In this document: positions 9,143 through 22,586 of the stretch, one piece after another
How positions within the stretch are numbered: the first letter of the stretch is position 1
Layout: every line of letters starts with the position of its first letter
Source: Chromobacterium alkanivorans
GTDB lineage: Bacteria; Pseudomonadota; Gammaproteobacteria; Burkholderiales; Chromobacteriaceae
Assembly (NCBI RefSeq): GCF_016937655.1
Contig: NZ_JAFHKL010000001.1
Coordinates: forward strand, 620,001 to 684,000
DNA length: 64,000 nucleotides
Direction of reading: 5' to 3'
Made by a program: the position numbers and the translations under genes
The notes under the pieces: model-generated
Databases searched by the model: none
Told to the model about the DNA's origin: nothing
Seen by the model: only the letters and a program-made list of their open reading frames with translations

Positions 9143-9652
9143 ATGAAGCAATATCGTGAACAATTCGCCGCCTACTGGCGGCAGCGCAGCCGCCGCGAAC
9201 AAGCCTTGCTGCTGGCGATGGCCGTCGTGCTCGGCGTCGGCGTGCTCTACGCCGGCGTCTGGGAACCGGCGGGCAAGTCGGTGGAGCGCAACCGCGCCGC
9301 CGCGGCGCGTCTGCAAGCCGAGCTGAGCCATGTGCAGTCTCTGGCGCGCGAGGCCGAGCAGTTGAAACGCCAGCCGGCGCAGGCGGCGCTGCCGGCCAAG
9401 GAGTTGTTGCCGGTGATTCGCCAGGTGGCGCAGAGTCAGGGCCTGTCCGAGGCCGGCTGGCAGTTGAGTCCCGAGGGCGAGTCCGGCGTGGCGATGGAGG
9501 GCACGATGGCGTTCGACGCCTGGGTCAAGCTGGCCGGCGTGCTGGCGGCCCAGCACCAGGTGCGCGTGCTCAATCTCCGGGCCGAGGCCCAGCCGATGCC
9601 GGGCCAAGTGCATATCAAGGCGCTGCTGGCGCATGCCGGAGGCGGCGCATGA
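9143..9652 (+). CDS. gspM: Type II secretion protein GspM
   Basis: Inner-membrane partner of GspL. The 169-residue protein begins with a short cytoplasmic tail, a transmembrane helix (ALLLAMAVVLGVGVLYAGV, about residues 20-40), then a coiled segment and a small periplasmic ferredoxin-like fold. Sequence conservation in this family is low; length, topology and position after gspL support the call. Confidence 0.88.
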   Translation: MKQYREQFAAYWRQRSRREQALLLAMAVVLGVGVLYAGVWEPAGKSVERNRAAAARLQAELSHVQSLAREAEQLKRQPAQAALPAKELLPVIRQVAQSQGLSEAGWQLSPEGESGVAMEGTMAFDAWVKLAGVLAAQHQVRVLNLRAEAQPMPGQVHIKALLAHAGGGA

Positions 9653-10398
9653 AAAAGAAAATATTGTTGGGCGCGCTATTGGGCGCGCTGTTCCTGGCCG
9701 GCCTGATCGCCGCATTGCCGGCGAGCTTGCTGTCGCTGCCGCTGTTGAGCGCCACCGGCGATCGCTGGCAGTTCAGCGGCGCGCAAGGCACGGTGTGGCA
9801 GGGCAAGACGCAGCTGGTCTATGTCGGCGACAAGGGCGAGGTGTTGCCGATGAGCCGGATAGGCTGGCGCTTACAACCCAAGGCCTTGCTGTCTGGGCGG
9901 GCGATCTGGCTGCTGGAGAGCGACGGCCAGGACGGCAAGCTGGAGTGGGGCTGGGGCGGGATGGAGGTCAACGGCGTCAACCTGACTCTGCCGGTGGCGG
10001 CGCTGGCGAATTTGTCCAAGACCTGGCAGGCGGCGCGCTTGGGCGGCGATCTGCAGCTCAAGATCGGTCAGTTCAGCCGCAAGGGCGGCCAGTTGGCCGG
10101 CAATCTGCAGCTGAGCTGGCTGGGCGCGGCCTCGCCCTTGAGCCCGTTGTCGCCGTTCGGCTCCTACCAGATGGACGTCAACGGCGCCGGCGCGGGCGTG
10201 GCGCTGAACGTGTCGACGCTGGACGGACCGTTGAATCTGAGCGGGCAGGGACAGTGGCAGCCGGGCGCGGCCTTTGCGCTGAGCGGCAGCGCCGACAGCC
10301 CGCCGGAAAAATACGACGCCTTGAAACCGCTGATGCTGATGTTGGGCAAACCTAGCGGGCCGACCAGCGTGCAGTGGCAGATCCGCCCCGGAGCCTGA
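9649..10398 (+). CDS. gspN: Type II secretion protein GspN
   Basis: Inner-membrane-anchored periplasmic protein of 249 residues, the last gene of the operon. An N-terminal hydrophobic anchor (LLGALLGALFLAGLIAAL) is followed by a beta-rich periplasmic domain. GspN is present in only some type II systems and is dispensable in several of them. It overlaps gspM by 4 bp. A free-standing carA promoter begins 32 bp after its stop. Confidence 0.85.
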   Translation: MKKKILLGALLGALFLAGLIAALPASLLSLPLLSATGDRWQFSGAQGTVWQGKTQLVYVGDKGEVLPMSRIGWRLQPKALLSGRAIWLLESDGQDGKLEWGWGGMEVNGVNLTLPVAALANLSKTWQAARLGGDLQLKIGQFSRKGGQLAGNLQLSWLGAASPLSPLSPFGSYQMDVNGAGAGVALNVSTLDGPLNLSGQGQWQPGAAFALSGSADSPPEKYDALKPLMLMLGKPSGPTSVQWQIRPGA

Positions 10399-10430
10399 TT
10401 GCCGCTCATTTGTCATGTTATCGATTTTTC

Positions 10431-10459
10431 TTGTGAGTTTTTCGGTTCGGCGTTACTAT
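10431..10459 (+). promoter_or_regulatory. Predicted sigma-70 promoter of carA
   Basis: TTGTGA (10431-10436), a 17-bp spacer and TACTAT (10454-10459) make a good housekeeping promoter just after gspN. Transcription would start near 10466, leaving a leader of about 200 nt before the carA GTG. Confidence 0.65.
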
Positions 10460-10474
10460 AGAAAGGTTTAACCA

Positions 10475-10508
10475 AACGGGACTGATGCGCCAGGCATCGA
10501 GTCCCGTT
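10475..10508 (+). promoter_or_regulatory. carA leader stem-loop 1
   Basis: AACGGGACT (10475-10483) plus GATGC pairs with GCATC plus AGTCCCGTT (10500-10508) around a 5-nt loop, with a single bulged G. This long stem starts about 10 nt after the predicted transcription start and lacks a U-run, so it looks like a leader RNA structure rather than a terminator. Confidence 0.6.
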
Positions 10509-10611
10509 CTTCACATAAAGCAATTCGAAAACTTAGGGTAGGGACAGATCCCATCTGTCGCGGCGGAAGCCTTGCGCGAGCGAGGCGGCCAGGCCGGCGG
10601 ACGGGCTCAAC

Positions 10612-10634
10612 AAAAACCGGCGCAGCCGGTTTTT
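10612..10634 (+). terminator. Attenuator-like terminator in the carA leader
   Basis: A perfect 10-bp stem, AAAAACCGGC / GCCGGTTTTT, with GCA loop and a U-run within the 3' arm ends 33 nt before the carA start codon. Standing between promoter and gene, it could act as a transcription attenuator. The carAB operon of Pseudomonas is known to have an attenuation-type leader, but the mechanism here is inferred. Confidence 0.6.
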
Positions 10635-10667
10635 CCTTACCCGCCGCAAACGCAATAGGAGCAGCTT

Positions 10668-11795
<1,128 letters not shown>

Positions 11796-11811
11796 GCCGG
11801 GGAGCGGGAAC

Positions 11812-12462
11812 ATGCTGGGGATTACCGATCTCACCACCTATCTGCTGGGCGCCGTGCTCATCGTGCTGCTGCCGGGGCCGAACTCCATGTACGTGCTGTC
11901 GGTGGCTGCGCAGCGCGGCACCCGCGCCGGCTTCGCCGGCGCCGGCGGCATCATCATCGGCGACTTCATCCTGATGACGCTGGCGGCCACCGGCGCGGCC
12001 GGCCTGCTGAAGGCCAACCCGGCGCTGTTCGCCGTGGTCAAGTACCTGGGCGGCGGCTATCTGGCCTGGCTGGGCTTCAATATGCTGCGCGGCGCGCTGA
12101 CGGCCTGGCGCCGCGCCGCCCGCGGCGAGGCGGCCGAGGCCAAGTCGGTGCTGGTGGGAGAGGAAAACCCCTTCGTCAAGGCCTTGCTGATCAGCTTGAT
12201 GAATCCGAAGGCCATCCTGTTTTTCGTGTCCTTCTTCGTTCAGTTCGTCGATCCCGCCTACCCGCATCCGGCGCTGACCTTCGTCGCGCTGGGCTTGATC
12301 GTGGAAGTGTGCAGCACGCTGTACCTGACCGCGCTGATCGTCGCCGGCCACCGGCTGGCCCAGGCTTTCCGCCGCCGCCGCAGGCTGAGCGCGGCGCTGG
12401 GCGGCTCGGTGGGCGCGCTGTTCGTCGGCTTCGGCGCCAAGCTGGCCGCGGCCAGCCTGTAA
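11812..12462 (+). CDS. LysE/LeuE-family amino-acid exporter
   Basis: Inner-membrane efflux protein of 216 residues with about six hydrophobic helices. The LysE/RhtB hallmark VLLPGPNSMYVL lies near residues 19-30, and NPKAILFFVSFFVQF lies in the second half. Family members export amino acids such as leucine, homoserine or lysine; the substrate here is unknown. It lies 16 bp after carA and 91 bp before carB on the same strand, so it is probably co-transcribed. An ORF of similar size between carA and carB is known in Pseudomonas, suggesting a conserved partnership. Confidence 0.9.
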   Translation: MLGITDLTTYLLGAVLIVLLPGPNSMYVLSVAAQRGTRAGFAGAGGIIIGDFILMTLAATGAAGLLKANPALFAVVKYLGGGYLAWLGFNMLRGALTAWRRAARGEAAEAKSVLVGEENPFVKALLISLMNPKAILFFVSFFVQFVDPAYPHPALTFVALGLIVEVCSTLYLTALIVAGHRLAQAFRRRRRLSAALGGSVGALFVGFGAKLAAASL

Positions 12463-12481
12463 GACAGAGATTTAACATTCG

Positions 12482-12524
12482 CCGCCAAGCCGCCGGGCGT
12501 CCCAGGCGTCCGGGCTTGGCGGCA
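12482..12524 (+). other. GC-rich stem-loop between exporter gene and carB
   Basis: GCCGCCAAGCC (12482-12492) pairs perfectly with GGCTTGGCGGC (12514-12524). There is no U-run, so it is probably not a strong terminator. It may modulate processing or translation of carB. Confidence 0.4.
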
Positions 12525-12553
12525 AACAAAATGCAATCATAAAGAGTAGAACC

Positions 12554-15763
<3,210 letters not shown>

Positions 15764-15831
15764 GTCCTGACGCGGGGGCTTGGAAGCGGGAGGGGTTTGC
15801 CGTTACAATCCCTCCCATAACCCGCTACTTC

Positions 15832-15860
15832 AAGCCGCCGTCCAGTACGGCGGCTTGTGC
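15832..15860 (+). terminator. Intrinsic terminator-like hairpin between carB and greA
   Basis: AAGCCGCCGT / ACGGCGGCTT with a 5-nt loop, followed by GTGCTTTT. It may reduce read-through from carB into greA. A TACAAT hexamer just upstream (15804) could serve a separate greA promoter. Confidence 0.6.
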
Positions 15861-15901
15861 TTTTGATGAAGGCGGATGCCGCCTCTGGAGAGAATTCTGA
15901 A

Positions 15902-16378
15902 ATGATCAAAGTCCCGTTGACCGTGCGCGGTGCCGAGCTGCTGAAAGAAGAGCTGCAACGCCTCAAGAGCGTGGAACGTCCGGCCGTGATCGAGGCGATT
16001 GCCGAGGCTCGTTCGCATGGCGACCTGTCCGAGAACGCCGAATACGACGCCGCCAAGGAGCGTCAGGGCTTTGTCGAAGGCCGCATCGCCGAGCTGGAAG
16101 GCAAGATTTCCAACGCGCTGATCGTGAACCCGGCCGAGCTGGACGCCGACGGCCGCGTGGTGTTCGGCGCCACCGTAGAGCTGATGGACCTGGAGAGCGA
16201 GGAAAACGTTACCTACCAGATCGTCGGCGACGACGAGGCCGACATCAAGGTGTGCAAGGTATCGGTGAACTCCCCGATCGCGCGCGCGCTGATCGGCAAG
16301 GAAGCCGGCGACGTGGCCGAAGTGGTGGCCCCGGGCGGCATCCGCGAATACGAAGTGCTCGACGTCAAATACATCTGA
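15902..16378 (+). CDS. greA: Transcription elongation factor GreA
   Basis: Binds the RNA polymerase secondary channel and stimulates cleavage of backtracked transcripts. With the ATG at 15902 the protein has exactly 158 residues, the family length. The coiled-coil tip acidic residues are present in [16 protein letters not shown], and the C-terminal FKBP-like domain ends [10 protein letters not shown]. An upstream in-frame start at 15857 would add 15 non-conserved residues overlapping the hairpin and is rejected. carB-greA adjacency is also known in Pseudomonas. Confidence 0.96.
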   Translation: MIKVPLTVRGAELLKEELQRLKSVERPAVIEAIAEARSHGDLSENAEYDAAKERQGFVEGRIAELEGKISNALIVNPAELDADGRVVFGATVELMDLESEENVTYQIVGDDEADIKVCKVSVNSPIARALIGKEAGDVAEVVAPGGIREYEVLDVKYI

Positions 16379-16440
16379 GCTCCGTCTGCGGGCAGGCCGG
16401 ACGGCCCGCCCGCGGCGCGGCGCGGGAGAGGGGCTGAGAC

Positions 16441-16869
16441 ATGGATGGATTGCGTTCCATCGCCAAGACGTTCTGGATTGGCGGCTTGTGGGTGATAGGC
16501 ATCATCGTGGCGCCGGTGCTGTTCGCCATGCTGGACCGGGTCACCGCCGGCATGGTGGCCGGCAAGCTGTTCGCCAGCATCGCCTGGGTGGGGCTGGTGT
16601 GCGGGGTGATCCTGCTGGTCGACCACATCCGCCGCAACGGCGCGTCCGGGGTCAAGGAAAGCGGCTTCTGGCTGGTGATGGGCATGCTGGCCTGCACGCT
16701 GATCAATCATTTCGCCGTCACCCCCATCATCGCCAACCTCAAGGCGCAGATGAACCATGCGGCCGAAGGCCTGTTCGGCGGCGGCTTCGCCACCTGGCAC
16801 GCGATTTCCAGCCTGATCTACCTGGTGCAGAGCCTGATGGGCCTGGTCTACGTCTGGCGCAACGATTAA
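16441..16869 (+). CDS. DUF4149-family integral membrane protein
   Basis: Protein of 142 residues with four hydrophobic segments (for example FWIGGLWVIGIIVAPVLFAM at 12-31 and HAISSLIYLVQSLMGLVYVW at the C-terminus). The G-x-W-x-x-G-x-x-x-P pattern in the first helix and a single HF motif match DUF4149, a family without assigned biochemical function, commonly found beside greA in betaproteobacteria. It is convergent with yhbY and shares a bidirectional terminator with it. Confidence 0.8.
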   Translation: MDGLRSIAKTFWIGGLWVIGIIVAPVLFAMLDRVTAGMVAGKLFASIAWVGLVCGVILLVDHIRRNGASGVKESGFWLVMGMLACTLINHFAVTPIIANLKAQMNHAAEGLFGGGFATWHAISSLIYLVQSLMGLVYVWRND

Positions 16870-16910
16870 GCGACTGTTCGCCGTAGCGCTCCCTTGGGAG
16901 CGGACAAAAC

Positions 16911-16936
16911 AAAAGCGGTGGCATGCCACCGCTTTT
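16911..16936. terminator. Bidirectional intrinsic terminator
   Basis: A perfect 26-bp palindrome with arms AAAAGCGGTGGCA and its complement provides U-runs on both strands. It sits between the convergent DUF4149 gene and yhbY. Confidence 0.85.
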
Positions 16937-16965
16937 CTACCAAGCGCGATCGCCGCGAACGGCGT

Positions 16966-17286
16966 TCAGCCCTTCAGCGCCTGCTTGTTCTTGGGCAGAA
17001 CGATGCGCTCTTTATCGCTGGGGCGCCACAGCACCAGCAGCTTGCCGATGTGCTGGACCGGGGCGGCGCCCAGGTCTTCGCAGATCTGCTCGAACATGGC
17101 GACGCGCGCTTCGCGGTCGTCGCCCAGCACGCGAACCTTGATCAGTTCGTGAGCGTCCAGATTGATGGCGATTTCGCGGATCACCGCGTCGGTCAGGCCG
17201 TTGTTGCCTATCATCACCACCGGGTTGAGGTCGTGCGCCAGTCCCTGCAGATGCTTGCGCTGGAACGGCTTGAGTTCAATTTTCAT
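16966..17286 (-). CDS. yhbY: YhbY-family RNA-binding protein (CRM domain)
   Basis: 106-residue protein consisting of one CRM domain, associated with pre-50S ribosomal particles in Escherichia coli. The signature is visible as FQRKHLQGLAHDLNPVV followed by the GxxG loop IGNNGLT and a basic C-terminus. The start MKIELKPFQ at 17286 is preferred over an upstream in-frame ATG at 17310 because homologues begin at this point. It diverges from rlmE, another 50S maturation gene. Confidence 0.92.
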   Translation of the reverse strand: MKIELKPFQRKHLQGLAHDLNPVVMIGNNGLTDAVIREIAINLDAHELIKVRVLGDDREARVAMFEQICEDLGAAPVQHIGKLLVLWRPSDKERIVLPKNKQALKG

Positions 17287-17421
17287 GGGAAATACGGATT
17301 TACAAAGCAAAAGCCGATTCTACTCGAGTTGAGCGCTTTCCCAAAGTCCGGACCTAAAATAAATGAAAAACAACAGGATAGCGCGGCTGGCCTGTTGCCC
17401 ACCTATTAAGAGCGGAACGCA

Positions 17422-18039
17422 ATGGCTAGAAGCAAAAGCAGCAACAGCTGGCTGCAGGAACACGTCAACGACCCCTATGTCAACCAGGCGCAGAAAGACG
17501 GCTACCGCGCGCGGGCCGCTTACAAGCTGCTGGAGATCAACGACAAGGACAAGCTGATCCGCCCCGGCACCGTGTTGGCCGATCTGGGTTCCACCCCCGG
17601 CAGCTGGTCGCAGGTGGCGGCGCGCCTCGTCGGCGACAGCGGCAAGGTGTTCGCGCTCGACATCCTGGACATGGACCCGGTGCCCGGCGTCGACTTCATT
17701 CAGGGCGACTTCCGCGAGGAGGAAGTGCTGGCGCAATTCGTGCAATTGCTCGGCGGCCGCGAATTGGACCTTGTAATTTCCGATATGGCGCCCAATATGT
17801 CAGGCATGAGCGCCATCGACCAGGCCAGGAGTTTTCTGCTGTGCGAACTGGCGCTGGAATTTGCGCGAGATCATTTGAAACCTGGCGGTCATTTTCTCGT
17901 CAAAGTGTTCCAGGGCAGCGATTTCCAAGTCTATCTCAAGTCCATGCGCGAGCTGTTCGACGAGGTAGTCACCCGCAAGCCGAAAGCGTCGCGCGACCGC
18001 TCCAGCGAAATTTACCTGCTGGGCAAAGGCCGACGCTGA
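17422..18039 (+). CDS. rlmE: 23S rRNA (U2552) 2'-O-methyltransferase RlmE/FtsJ
   Basis: SAM-dependent enzyme that methylates the A-loop of 23S rRNA late in 50S assembly. The 205-residue length is normal. The SAM-binding motif is [18 protein letters not shown], and the K-D-K-E catalytic tetrad elements are seen in [27 protein letters not shown] and the final [10 protein letters not shown]. The gene is directly upstream of ftsH, as in many proteobacteria. A ribosome site AAGAGCGGA precedes the ATG. Confidence 0.96.
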   Translation: MARSKSSNSWLQEHVNDPYVNQAQKDGYRARAAYKLLEINDKDKLIRPGTVLADLGSTPGSWSQVAARLVGDSGKVFALDILDMDPVPGVDFIQGDFREEEVLAQFVQLLGGRELDLVISDMAPNMSGMSAIDQARSFLLCELALEFARDHLKPGGHFLVKVFQGSDFQVYLKSMRELFDEVVTRKPKASRDRSSEIYLLGKGRR

Positions 18040-18064
18040 CATAAAGTGGCTCGCGGCGTACAAT
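18036..18064 (+). promoter_or_regulatory. Predicted ftsH promoter
   Basis: CTGACA (18036-18041), 17-bp spacer, TACAAT (18059-18064). It overlaps the rlmE stop and would start transcription about 50 nt before the ftsH GTG. Confidence 0.5.
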
Positions 18065-18122
18065 CAAAGCAAATATCTAGACAAGCAACCAAAAAGTCAG
18101 GGCACAGAGGAGTCCGCTACTC

Positions 18123-20033
<1,911 letters not shown>

Positions 20034-20048
20034 GTCTCTCAGTCATCA

Positions 20049-20085
20049 AGCCGGGCAAGCCTTAAGGGGCTTGCCCGGCTTTTTT
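20049..20085 (+). terminator. Intrinsic terminator after ftsH
   Basis: A 13-bp stem (AGCCGGGCAAGCC, 20049-20061, with its complement at 20068-20080) and a U6 tail. It lies 15 bp after the ftsH stop and separates ftsH from folP. Confidence 0.9.
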
Positions 20086-20122
20086 GCGACAATCCCTTCC
20101 CCTCCATGAGCGTAGTCAGATC

Positions 20123-20956
20123 ATGAAATCCTCTTTGCAATGCGGGCGCTTCACGCTCGATCTGTCCCGTCCCCTGGTGATGGGCATTCTGAACGTCACC
20201 CCTGACTCCTTCTCCGACGGCGGCCGTTTCAACGGTCTGGAGCAGGCGCTGCGCCACGCCGAGCAAATGCTGGCCGACGGCGCGGCCATTCTCGACATCG
20301 GCGGCGAATCGACGCGCCCCAACGCGCCCCACGTCAGCCCGGAACAGGAGATGGAACGGGTGCTGCCGGTGCTGGAGGGTCTGCGCGAGCTCGGCGCGCC
20401 GCTGTCGCTGGACACCCGCCGCGCGGCGGTGATGCGCGAGGCGCTGGCGCTGGGCGCGGTAGACCTGGTCAACGACGTGTCGGCGCTGGAAGACGCGGGC
20501 GCGCTGGAACTGGTGGCGGCCGCCGAAGCCGCGGTCTGCCTGATGCACAAGCAGGGCAATCCGGACACCATGCAGGACAAGCCGGCCTACGCGGACGTGG
20601 TGGCCGAAGTGGCCGACTATCTGGCGCGCCGCGTCCGGCTGTGCCTGGACGCCGGCATCGCCCGCGAGCGGCTGCTGGTCGACCCCGGTTTCGGCTTCGG
20701 CAAGACGCTGGAACACAATCTGGCGCTGCTGCGCGGCTTGCCCGAGATAGAACGCGCCGCCGGCGCGCCGCTGCTGGTGGGTCTGAGCCGCAAATCCATG
20801 CTGGGCGCGATCACCGGCGAAGCGGTGCCGGCGGAGCGGCTGGGCGCCAGCGTGGCCGCGGCGCTGGAGTCGGCGCGGCGCGGCGCGCGCATCATCCGCG
20901 TGCACGACGTCAAGGCCACGCGCCAGGCGCTGCAAGTGCTGGAAAGTTTGAACTGA
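20123..20956 (+). CDS. folP: Dihydropteroate synthase
   Basis: Condenses p-aminobenzoate with hydroxymethyl-dihydropterin pyrophosphate in folate synthesis; the sulfonamide target. The 277-residue length is standard. Both family signatures are present: MGILNVTPDSFSDGG near residue 16 and ILDIGGESTRP near residue 57, plus LVDPGFGFGKT. The ATG at 20123 is chosen because the longer in-frame start at 20084 is a TTG lying inside the ftsH terminator. It is followed by glmM as in E. coli. Confidence 0.96.
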   Translation: MKSSLQCGRFTLDLSRPLVMGILNVTPDSFSDGGRFNGLEQALRHAEQMLADGAAILDIGGESTRPNAPHVSPEQEMERVLPVLEGLRELGAPLSLDTRRAAVMREALALGAVDLVNDVSALEDAGALELVAAAEAAVCLMHKQGNPDTMQDKPAYADVVAEVADYLARRVRLCLDAGIARERLLVDPGFGFGKTLEHNLALLRGLPEIERAAGAPLLVGLSRKSMLGAITGEAVPAERLGASVAAALESARRGARIIRVHDVKATRQALQVLESLN

Positions 20957-21034
20957 GGGCGGCGTCTGGCGCACAATAGCCGGCGTAACGATTACAGCGG
21001 TTGGCCGGGAGCCGGCCGGATTCGAGAGAAAAAC

Positions 21035-22369
21035 ATGAGCCGTAAATACTTTGGCACCGATGGCGTGCGCGGCGAGGTCGGCCAATTCCCGATCACGCCG
21101 GAATTCGTGATGAAACTGGGCTATGCCGCCGGCCGCGTGCTGGTCGACCACGACAAGGCTCACCGTCCCACGGTCTTGATCGGCAAGGACACCCGGATTT
21201 CCGGCTATATGCTGGAAGCCGCGCTGCAGGCCGGCTTTTCCGCCGCCGGCGTCAACGTGCTGCTGACCGGCCCGCTGCCGACGCCGGGCATCGCCTATCT
21301 GACCCGCGCGCTGCGGCTGGAGGCCGGGGTGATGATCTCCGCCTCGCACAATCCGTTCCAGGATAACGGCATCAAGTTCTTCGCCGAAGGCGGCAAGAAG
21401 CTGGACGACGCCATCGAACTGGAAATCGAGGCGATGCTGGAGCAGCCGATGGCGACCAACCCTTCCGAGGAACTGGGCCGGGTGCGCCGCATCGAAGGCG
21501 CGGTGGAACGCTACATCGAATTCTGCAAGAGCAGCTTCCCCAACGACCGCGACCTCAAGGGCCTGAAACTGGTGGTGGATTGCGCTCACGGCGCCACCTA
21601 TCACGTGGCGCCCAAGGTGTTCCACGAACTGGGCGCCGAGGTGGTGACCATAGGCGGCGAGCCGGACGGCTACAACATCAACGAGAAGGTGGGCGCCACC
21701 TATCCCAAGACCTTGCAGGTGGCGGTGCTGGAACATCACGCCGATTACGGCATCGCGCTGGACGGCGACGGCGACCGCCTGATCATGGTGGACCGCGACG
21801 GCACCGTGTACGACGGCGATCAGCTGATCTACGTGATCGCCAAGGCGCGGGCGGCCAAGGGCGAGCTCAAGGGCGGCGTGGTCGGCACGGTGATGACCAA
21901 TCTGGCGATGGAGCTGGCGCTGAACAAGCAGGGCGTGGCCTTCGGCCGCGCCAAGGTGGGCGACCGCTATGTGCTGGAAATGCTGCACGGCAAGGGCTGG
22001 CAAGTGGGCGGCGAAGCTTCCGGCCACATCCTGTGCCTGGATTGCCATTCCACCGGCGACGGCATCATCTCCAGCCTGCAAGTGCTGGCCAGCCTGACCG
22101 ACCTGGGCATGAGCCTGGCCGACGCCTGCGGCGACTGGCAGCCGTATCCCCAGACCTTGATCAACGTCCGCCACAACGGCTGCGACTGGAAAGGCGCTTC
22201 CGCGGAGTCGCTGGCCGCCGCCGAGCAAGCGCTGCAAGGCCGCGGCCGCGTGGTGCTGCGTCCGTCCGGCACCGAGCCGGTGGTGCGGGTGATGGTGGAG
22301 GCCGACGACAAGGCGCTGGCCGATCAATGGGCGCAGTCCATCGCGGCGGCGATCCAGCGCGTCGCCTGA
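21035..22369 (+). CDS. glmM: Phosphoglucosamine mutase
   Basis: Interconverts glucosamine-6-phosphate and glucosamine-1-phosphate for UDP-GlcNAc synthesis. The 444 residues include the active-site serine loop [17 protein letters not shown] near residue 100, the metal-binding DGDGDRL loop, the sugar-binding GGEASGHI and the phosphate-binding [12 protein letters not shown]. The N-terminus [11 protein letters not shown] is diagnostic. All motifs are intact. Confidence 0.97.
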   Translation: MSRKYFGTDGVRGEVGQFPITPEFVMKLGYAAGRVLVDHDKAHRPTVLIGKDTRISGYMLEAALQAGFSAAGVNVLLTGPLPTPGIAYLTRALRLEAGVMISASHNPFQDNGIKFFAEGGKKLDDAIELEIEAMLEQPMATNPSEELGRVRRIEGAVERYIEFCKSSFPNDRDLKGLKLVVDCAHGATYHVAPKVFHELGAEVVTIGGEPDGYNINEKVGATYPKTLQVAVLEHHADYGIALDGDGDRLIMVDRDGTVYDGDQLIYVIAKARAAKGELKGGVVGTVMTNLAMELALNKQGVAFGRAKVGDRYVLEMLHGKGWQVGGEASGHILCLDCHSTGDGIISSLQVLASLTDLGMSLADACGDWQPYPQTLINVRHNGCDWKGASAESLAAAEQALQGRGRVVLRPSGTEPVVRVMVEADDKALADQWAQSIAAAIQRVA

Positions 22370-22402
22370 TCGCGACAGCCGCTTAGCGCCGGCATCGGCA
22401 TG

Positions 22403-22437
22403 AAAACGCCAGACATTGCTTGTCTGGCGTTTTTTTA
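22403..22437 (+). terminator. Intrinsic terminator after glmM
   Basis: AAAACGCCAGACA (22403-22415), 5-nt loop and its perfect complement (22421-22433), continuing into a run of T to 22437. Confidence 0.92.
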
Positions 22438-22517
22438 TTGCCTGAATTTGGAAAGAAACGGCGCTTACTGTTTTCAGATGAAACATACAGATAGTGACTT
22501 TGCGTGCAACTGTATCT

Positions 22518-22537
22518 AATGACATCTTTTTGTCATT
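22518..22537 (+). promoter_or_regulatory. Inverted repeat (operator candidate) upstream of the nuclease gene
   Basis: AATGACA-N6-TGTCATT is a perfect 7-bp dyad. It overlaps the expected -35 region of a TAGAAT -10 element at 22548-22553, 34 bp before the nuclease start codon. No known regulator could be assigned from sequence. Confidence 0.45.
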
Positions 22538-22586
22538 GCGCTCTGGTTAGAATCAGCGCTCCTTACGCTCGTGATGAATCCAGACA

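Noticed and set aside
20084-20122. Earlier in-frame start for folP
   Set aside because: It is a TTG within the U-run of the ftsH terminator; the family N-terminus begins near 20123.
20039-22525. 828-codon minus-strand ORF opposite folP and glmM
   Set aside because: Composition and lack of domains mark it as a shadow of two well-conserved genes.
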